Source: Litoditis marina
Taxonomy: Eukaryota; Nematoda; Chromadorea; Rhabditida; Rhabditidae
Length of the DNA: 64,000 nucleotides
NCBI GenBank assembly: GCA_964036275.1
Contig: OZ038437.1
Location: forward strand, 6,639,804 to 6,703,803
Direction of reading: 5' to 3'
Positions within the stretch are counted from its first letter, which is position 1, and every line of letters starts with the position of its first letter. Below the pieces are notes generated by a model. That model searched no databases, was not told the DNA's origin, and saw only the letters and a list, made by a program, of their open reading frames with translations. This document shows, in pieces, positions 58,401 to 64,000 of the stretch. The position numbers and the translations under genes are program-made.

Positions 58401-60979
58401 TATCCAGTCATCATCGCAGAGAGCTGGAAGAAGCAATTAGCAAATACATAGCTCTGTAAACAACAAAATTAATAAAACTGCCATAGACAGCCAATGATTT
58501 GTTTCCTGCTACCCAAGAGCCGATATTCCCAAACAAAATATTACCTTTTTTTGGTGACGGCGCCGCTGGGGTGGGAATAGCACACACAAATGGTTTCGAC
58601 TGTGTTTCCGCTGTCGCGCTGAAACACTCAGGTTGAAATCACTCCATTCAGCACAAAGTTCGAAAAACAAAGTTCATAATTTCTGCTGATTAAGTAGAAC
58701 AAGAAATATGCAACCTTCTTTGAGGAACCTGCTTTTGAAATGAAGTAGATGGTCTCACTGTGTTTAGCGTTTTAGACTATCGTTCGAGAATGTAGCAAGT
58801 TCACGTAGGTTATTGAAGACGTGGTCTTTCAATCTTAAAGAATCCGTCCCGCTCTAATTTTGACTTATGAGTTAACCATCTGACCTTGTGGCCAATGAAA
58901 AACCATGCTCAAAAATATATACTTCTATATCTCTATCTTGCTTCTTTCTCTCAAAAAAGCGGCTTACGTAATGACACCGATAGGGGAGTTGCGTACTGGG
59001 TATGCTCAAAATAGCCAATAGAAGTACAAACATGTTTTTAGAACACTCTATCATATATGACAATACAATTGGAGACTACGAAATGAAAATAAATCTGGAG
59101 GTAAATGAACAAAGTCAAGTTGCGTCACAGTGAAAATGTTCATGTCCTCTTTTTTAGTGCTTGATGTTATGCAAATTTTACAAGTTTTCAGTCAGAAAGT
59201 TTTTCCATGGTCTATGGGAAGACATTAAAAATGTTTTTTGAGCTTTTTAAATTTTTCGTGAAACTCAGATTATAGCGGAACGGATTCTTTAAGTCTTGGA
59301 CCTGACTTGAACAAAACCTTTCAGTTTAATAGTTCAATTGAAATCTTGCAAGATTTCTAAAGAAAAGGTAACCACGAAAAGGTAATCAATCACTTAACCA
59401 CTAACCTCCAATAACCATTCTCAAGCGAGACATGAACAGCGCGTTCAGTACTTCTCCCTCCTGAATCACAACTGTATATTAATGGTACTGAATAATGCTA
59501 CTTGTTAAGACAAATTCGAAGTCTGAAGAATCATTTAAAGAAATGGTTCAAAAACTCTATTATTATTAAAAGTAGCTCCAAAATTGTATCGACAGGCTTT
59601 TTAAGAAACCTAAGAATTGTGAGAACTTGACAAAATTTGCGTGCCGATATCATTCGACACTGCCGTTTTAGTATGGAACTTTTCTGTTAGGTCCTATCGG
59701 ATTTATACTAAACTCAGCCTACATTATTCAAAAACACGTGTGGGACAATTCCCGGCTCATTTGCCTGCGGTATTTTTGATCTGCAGGGCAATTCGAGAAA
59801 ACGTGCCCCATTATTTCCGAGGTTTACCTGGACTCCGGTTAGAATTCTTCCAAGTCGATCCATCTGTCCAGGACCAAACGTCCTCAGAGTGGATACGATT
59901 CAATCCAATCCAATAGTGAGACTGGCCCACGAACATTGTTTTGGCTGTTTCTGCAATGTGCCGTCTTTATTTCCCGGAAAAAGACAGCAAACGACCGATC
60001 GATTGAGCAATGCTGGTCAGCGGTTGTTATTGTTGCAAATTGCATAAAATTGGCGCTGCTCACGCTGAACATTTCTTAGCAGTTTGTTAGCCATGTTTCT
60101 ATAATCTTTGTCCGAAGTCCAAAATGTGGGTGAGCGTGTTCTCATTAAAGTCCCGTGCACACTTTTAATTCAATTTCGTGGGTAAAAAATTGAAATTGTA
60201 CAAATTAGAAAAAGAGAACGAAAACATCAGATTCATAATCACTTATTTTGGAATTCATGCGAAATTGACTCGAACATTTACACGTTTTCGGTGCTGAAAC
60301 AGGCCAGGAAATGAGGATTGAACTTTCACTGAAGGTTCAATGATCTCTAGTATATTTGCTGGATTGGTTTTCAATTTAGGAATCCAACAAAGTGACGTTC
60401 TGTACTAAACTGTGTTCAATTTGACAGTGTTTGGGTTGATCACAGTATTTCCATTGTTGCTACTGAATAAGTGTATGATTTCAAAGCAAACGTTCGACAA
60501 GCGCTTTTTCGTAGGCGTTTCGGATGGAGACCAAATGTCCTCCCAATTCAACACAGGTGGCTTCAGCGAAGAGGAAATCGACCGTATTGTTCACGAACTT
60601 GTAACATCTGTAACATTTGTAAACCTCGTAGTTACACAGTTACTATGAGTTACTGGCAAAATTACTACACTATGTGAAAGTCACGTGTTAAACCGCAAAT
60701 AAATCTATTCTATTCTAAAATTTGGGACAGATTCAACAATCAACTAGTTTGAGTTCGGTCAAATCTAACCAATATCTCTCACAATAATAACTCTCAAACA
60801 AGTAATCTAAATCCTGTGGAACCGATAAAATTGTCATGTTGCTGCGAATCAAGTGTCACACATGTTGACAAAATGAACAGAACTGACCTATCTAATCCAG
60901 GTTCACAGAGTGTATCAGTTGGATTATCAGCCCAACATAGAGGCACCAAAATCAACAACCAGAAAGAACGTGCACGCAT
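55446..60979 (-). CDS. Secreted two-domain C-type lectin, copy B
   Basis: The partner of the gene at 11,726-16,274 with the same exon plan: 60979 start (MRARSFWLLILVPLCWA), 60607-60492 CTLD1, about 59950-59828 (HYWIGLNRI), about 59460-59406, about 58626-58553 (KPFVCAIP), about 58425-58375, about 57221-57119 (GGHLASIHSKLENDFI), about 56562-56465, about 55950-55879 (WAENEPNNYRRYGEMCVE), 55569-55446 (WRWNDYPCD, stop TAA). EPN and WND are both kept in CTLD2. The donor after the signal exon is GTCAGT (GTGAGT in A), and the donor after WQWTDGTS is GTAACT. The AATAAA found 20 nt after the stop in copy A reads AATGAA here. All exons appear open. Confidence 0.85.
58835..59292. mobile_element. TTAA-flanked non-autonomous element, family T1, copy-B specific
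   Basis: TTAA, then AGAATCCGTCCCGCTCTAAT at the left, and ATTATAGCGGAACGGATTCT, then TTAA at the right. It lies in a lectin intron. Copy A has GTCA at the target instead of TTAA, so the empty site is either mutated or a footprint of excision. Confidence 0.75.
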
Positions 60980-61079
60980 TCTGGAATAATGTTTAGCTTG
61001 AACATAACGACAGTTCGTTATGAACGGAACTGGCTTGTCCCCTTGAATAGTTCTATACATCCCTGGAGAGATCATAAAC

Positions 61080-61183
61080 GACAGAAGGAGCAAGAGAGAG
61101 AGATAGAGCGAGAGAGCGAGAAAGAGAGATAAAAGGAAGAGAAAAGTGTGAAAGTTTTACAGGGTGAGTTAATGTCTTGAATT

Positions 61184-61271
<88 letters not shown>

Positions 61272-61310
61272 GAAATATGGAGACAGAGAGAGAGAGAAAG
61301 AGAGAAAAAT
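61080..61310 (+). repeat. (GA)n microsatellite
   Basis: A long GAGAGA tract, longest uninterrupted at about 61,190-61,268. It corresponds to the tract hit by the retroelement in copy A. Confidence 0.9.
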
Positions 61311-62680
61311 CTGAGCGTGTTGACTGCAGTTCGTCCCACTGTAGTCGTCTTTTACAGAGATTCGGTCACCTGTAGAATATTAACTAAGATACACTATATG
61401 AAATTGTTATTCGACAGATTTCTCCTTTCGAATTAGTATTCGAAGCTGTTTCAGCCCATTTTTGAGAATTATCAACAACTACACTGCTAGCATGATGGAA
61501 CAAACTTGATCACGGATGGGTAAGGATTCGGAATACATAGTTAAAAATAATGACAATCCGAAACGATATTGTTCTGCTGCAATGAGATCATAAAAAGGTG
61601 CCTTGTTGGTGGTGAGGTAATCGGGAGAAGTTGCAGAGTTCACATGTTTTTGTTATTAGAAACATCGAGGTAGTTGTTTGGTTGAACCGGGAAATTAAGA
61701 GATGATCAATCACTTCACCCCAATGTTTCACATCAACTTCAATGAACGAGGAAGATGCCAACACGGTCCCCGTTTCAATCGACCGTGAGTGGCTGCAAAT
61801 TCATTCATTAAACGCTCTCTTGTAAGTTGAGTGCGTCTTCCCCTTGAGATCCGTATTCGTCATAGGTACTCTTATCATTTTCATGATACTTTTATATTTT
61901 GTACTGTGTTAACTGTTAAACCTATGCGAATGAACTTTTCATTATTATTATCATTATTCATGCATAACGAAGGAGACTTAGTCATTCAAATAATTGGTGA
62001 AATTGAAGGTCAATTATGATTACAAAATTCTAACCTGCGTACAGAGTTTCTGATCAGAATTACATTTCGTACTGAAATGGCGCTAATATAAGATTCAAAC
62101 CTTTATTAACTAATGAGTGATAAAACATTTTCTTACTACTCATTAAGAAGAAGGACGTATACTGTGTTAAAGTGCTGGTATTTTATAGATCCTATCTATT
62201 CAAATAATTGTGAAAGTCCTTGTAAATTTGTCCGGAGCATCTAAGCAGCTATAAAATGGACGCTAAGTTGCAATCTACTGCGTCCGGATGAGGTTCTAGC
62301 GCAAATTATCCCAGTGCGGCCGATGAAGACAACAGTGAGGTGATCAACTGATAGGTGAGTTCAGATGTCTCGTTTTCATCACATTTTTCTACAGTGGCTG
62401 ATGTTATACTGCCTTCCTCTATTTCTAGGCTTGGCTTGGTGTTGAGGAAATTTTTCAATGGTAACTGTATGCGTTTTAACTACATTTGTTGACAACGAAT
62501 ACGTTCCGAAAACATCCGAGGTAATGATTTATTGTATGTAAGAAAATTAATGCAGTATAGGTTGAGCTGAGAATCGAACCATGCACGCTCACGCTCTACA
62601 TTTATTGTGTGTATTCTATAATTTGGACACGCAGACTTTCTATTGTATACTCTACCAAGTACTTGATATATACAGATATA
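61310..62680. other. Spacer between lectin gene B and the plus-strand lectin gene
   Basis: No gene recognised. The first 500 bases match 17,450-17,800. Around 62,160-62,520 it resembles sequence near 18,230-18,520 and 31,010-31,060 (regions 3' of lectin genes), so it may be an eroded lectin 3' flank. Confidence 0.5.
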
Positions 62681-62860
62681 TAGTCGTCGCCAACGGAAAG
62701 GCGGGAGGGTACTGTATATCGCATTCTCCGCTGTGTACGCACACATGTCTTCGATTCCGAAGTTATGTGCACTGGTTTGCGCCCTACTGGAGAAATTTTG
62801 CAGGTTCGATTCCGGCGAGAGACAGAAATTCATAAATTTGGCACCTCCTTCAGACATGCT
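62680..62860 (+). mobile_element. tRNA-derived SINE, family S1, uninterrupted
   Basis: TAGTCGTCGCCAACGGAAAG, GTACTGTATATCGCATTC, CTGTGTACGCACACATGTC, A-box region degraded, B box GGTTCGATTCCGGCG, tail ATAAATTTGGCACC. It lies about 200 bases upstream of the plus-strand lectin start codon. Confidence 0.8.
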
Positions 62861-63052
62861 TGAATCCTGATGTTTCAGAATGTTCTCTCTCATCTCTCTC
62901 TCGTGTCTCATGGTACAACCGTTCGAATGGAATTGCCAACCGTTATCTGTATTTCTCTGTGAAAGTTGTTCGGCAGTGCGATAAGGACAACGCACGGAAT
63001 TCACGATAAATCATCTGATAAGACTTGTTTTTGTGTGGCGTTCTGTTGGAAA

Positions 63053-64000
63053 ATGCAAGCAGTTGTGTTGTGGTTGCTTATTTCTGTGCCATTTTGCTGG
63101 GCTAGTTGTCCATCTGACACAGCTTGTGACGCGGAACTCCAAAGGTTAGCAAAACTGTTTTTCATGTTTGATCATACTGTCGGGGTTTATTTTGGCACCG
63201 AACAAATATCATTGTTCAGTAAACATATTTTTTTATGAGAGATCATATGAGAGATCGATCAACCGATAAATATAAAAAGAGGAGAGCTCGACGCTGTAAC
63301 GCGGTGGTAGGATGCTTTCAGTGGATGAGGCTGAGAGCGGGATTGAGCGGAGGACTTGCGGACTTGTCTCAATCACAGAGATGAGTTAGAGTCAATTCTA
63401 AAAATGTGTAGTGCTTTACAGGTGCTACAAATATTTGAACGAAGAAATCGATTTCTTTTCTGCTGAAGAGATTTGTTTCGGCTTGGGAGGACATTTGGTC
63501 TCAGTCAAAAACGCTTCCGAAGCAGCACGTGTTGAAGGTATGCTTGGAGACTATGATTTCCTATCGTTCCATCAATAACTTTCGTTAATGAAAGCGGTGG
63601 AGAAACTTATGATGACATGTAATAAAATACTGAGACCAAGCACAAACCCCTTCAAGTGATAACAAATTGTTTGTGTAAGCATGATGGCCGTAAAAGTGGT
63701 TGTTCACTCTAACCAGTGTTTTTCATCGTGGCTGATGTTTTCGGTGATATTGGTGTATAACTGTTATGTATACCGCGCCATCACAAATTTGTAACTTTCC
63801 AATGTTTGTCTAGTTACGAATTAATTCAGAAACTGCTAAATCGATGTTTGTGGGTCTGTCTGATTATTGGATTGGAGCGAATAATATTCTGACTGGTAAC
63901 TGGTCCTGGACCGATGGGTCGTCGTGGGGGTACACTAACTGGTTTCCAGGTATCACATCTTATGATTTGTGCACTACAACGAAAACCTTCTGTCACGTAC
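63053..64000 (+). CDS. C-type lectin gene, 5' part, continues beyond the window
   Basis: Plus strand. Exon 1 63,053-63,144 is a signal peptide (MQAVVLWLLISVPFCWA) followed by SCPSDTACDAELQRLAK. Exon 2 63,422-63,537 starts CTLD1 (CYKYLNEEIDFFSAEEIC, GGHLVSVKNASEAARVEG). Exon 3 63,830-63,949 has MFVGLSDYWIGANNILTG and WSWTDGSSWGYTNWFPG, with donor GTATCA. The borders match those of the gene at 31,086-35,677, its closest relative in the window, and the frame is open. It is the only plus-strand lectin gene here with a signal exon; later exons lie beyond base 64,000. Confidence 0.85.

Larger units (their letters stand above)
43070..61800 (+). repeat. Segmental duplication, copy B
   Basis: The direct partner of 1-17,800. 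Copy B alone carries the Penelope-like remnant at 52.3-53.4 kb, the CCACGGAT element at 53.65-54.1 kb, an S2 SINE block at 54,372-54,986, and the TTAA element at 58,835-59,292. Introns and intergenic DNA remain alignable by eye over nearly the whole length, so the event is recent compared with the divergence between paralogous genes. Confidence 0.9.

Overview
The window looks like nuclear DNA of a nematode, probably a rhabditine (clade V) species; I cannot name the species. The evidence is multi-exon genes with GT..AG introns (acceptors often TTTCAG or TTACAG, donors often GTGAGT or GTAAGC), two gene families typical of nematodes (secreted C-type lectins with two CTLDs, and secreted S1 trypsin-like proteins), and introns several hundred bases long filled with small transposons. 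There are no operons, rRNA genes, CRISPR arrays or bacterial features. Most genes lie on the minus strand. Exons were found by homology between copies and by conserved motifs, so exon limits are predictions.

Layout. (1) 1-17,800 is copy A and about 43,070-61,800 is copy B of a direct segmental duplication. Each copy carries, from left to right: the 5' exons of one protease gene (the B version is the 5' end of the protease gene at 37.7-43.95 kb), a complete protease-like gene (A 1.5-8.6 kb; B 44.6-51.2 kb), a repeat-rich spacer, and a two-domain C-type lectin gene (A 11.7-16.3 kb; B 55.4-61.0 kb). Later insertions (retroelements, SINEs, TTAA-flanked elements) differ between the copies. (2) 17.8-31 kb holds an orphan inverted lectin exon and a frameshifted lectin gene (18.6-26.1 kb). 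Large inverted-repeat arms sit inside and upstream of that gene (21.1-23.5 and 27.6-30.9 kb). (3) 31.1-35.7 kb holds an apparently intact lectin gene. (4) 37.7-43.95 kb holds a protease gene that keeps its catalytic serine; a 5'-truncated LINE and a SINE sit in its large intron. (5) From 63.05 kb a plus-strand lectin gene runs off the right edge.

Biology. The lectins are secreted and may bind sugars in defence, feeding or cuticle and gut biology; the second CTLD keeps WND, and in copies A and B also EPN. The proteases are secreted S1-fold proteins. In both duplicated copies the catalytic serine is replaced by aspartate, so they look like pseudoproteases, and copy A is further decayed.

The most unusual observation is a pair of about 76-nt motifs (16,596-16,672 and 52,488-52,563, minus strand) downstream of two diverged Penelope-like reverse-transcriptase remnants. 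Each contains every hammerhead-ribozyme core segment and four helices whose sequences differ completely between the two copies but remain paired. However, the segments occur in the order CUGANGA, then cleavage strand, then GAAA, which is not a circular permutation of the classical hammerhead.
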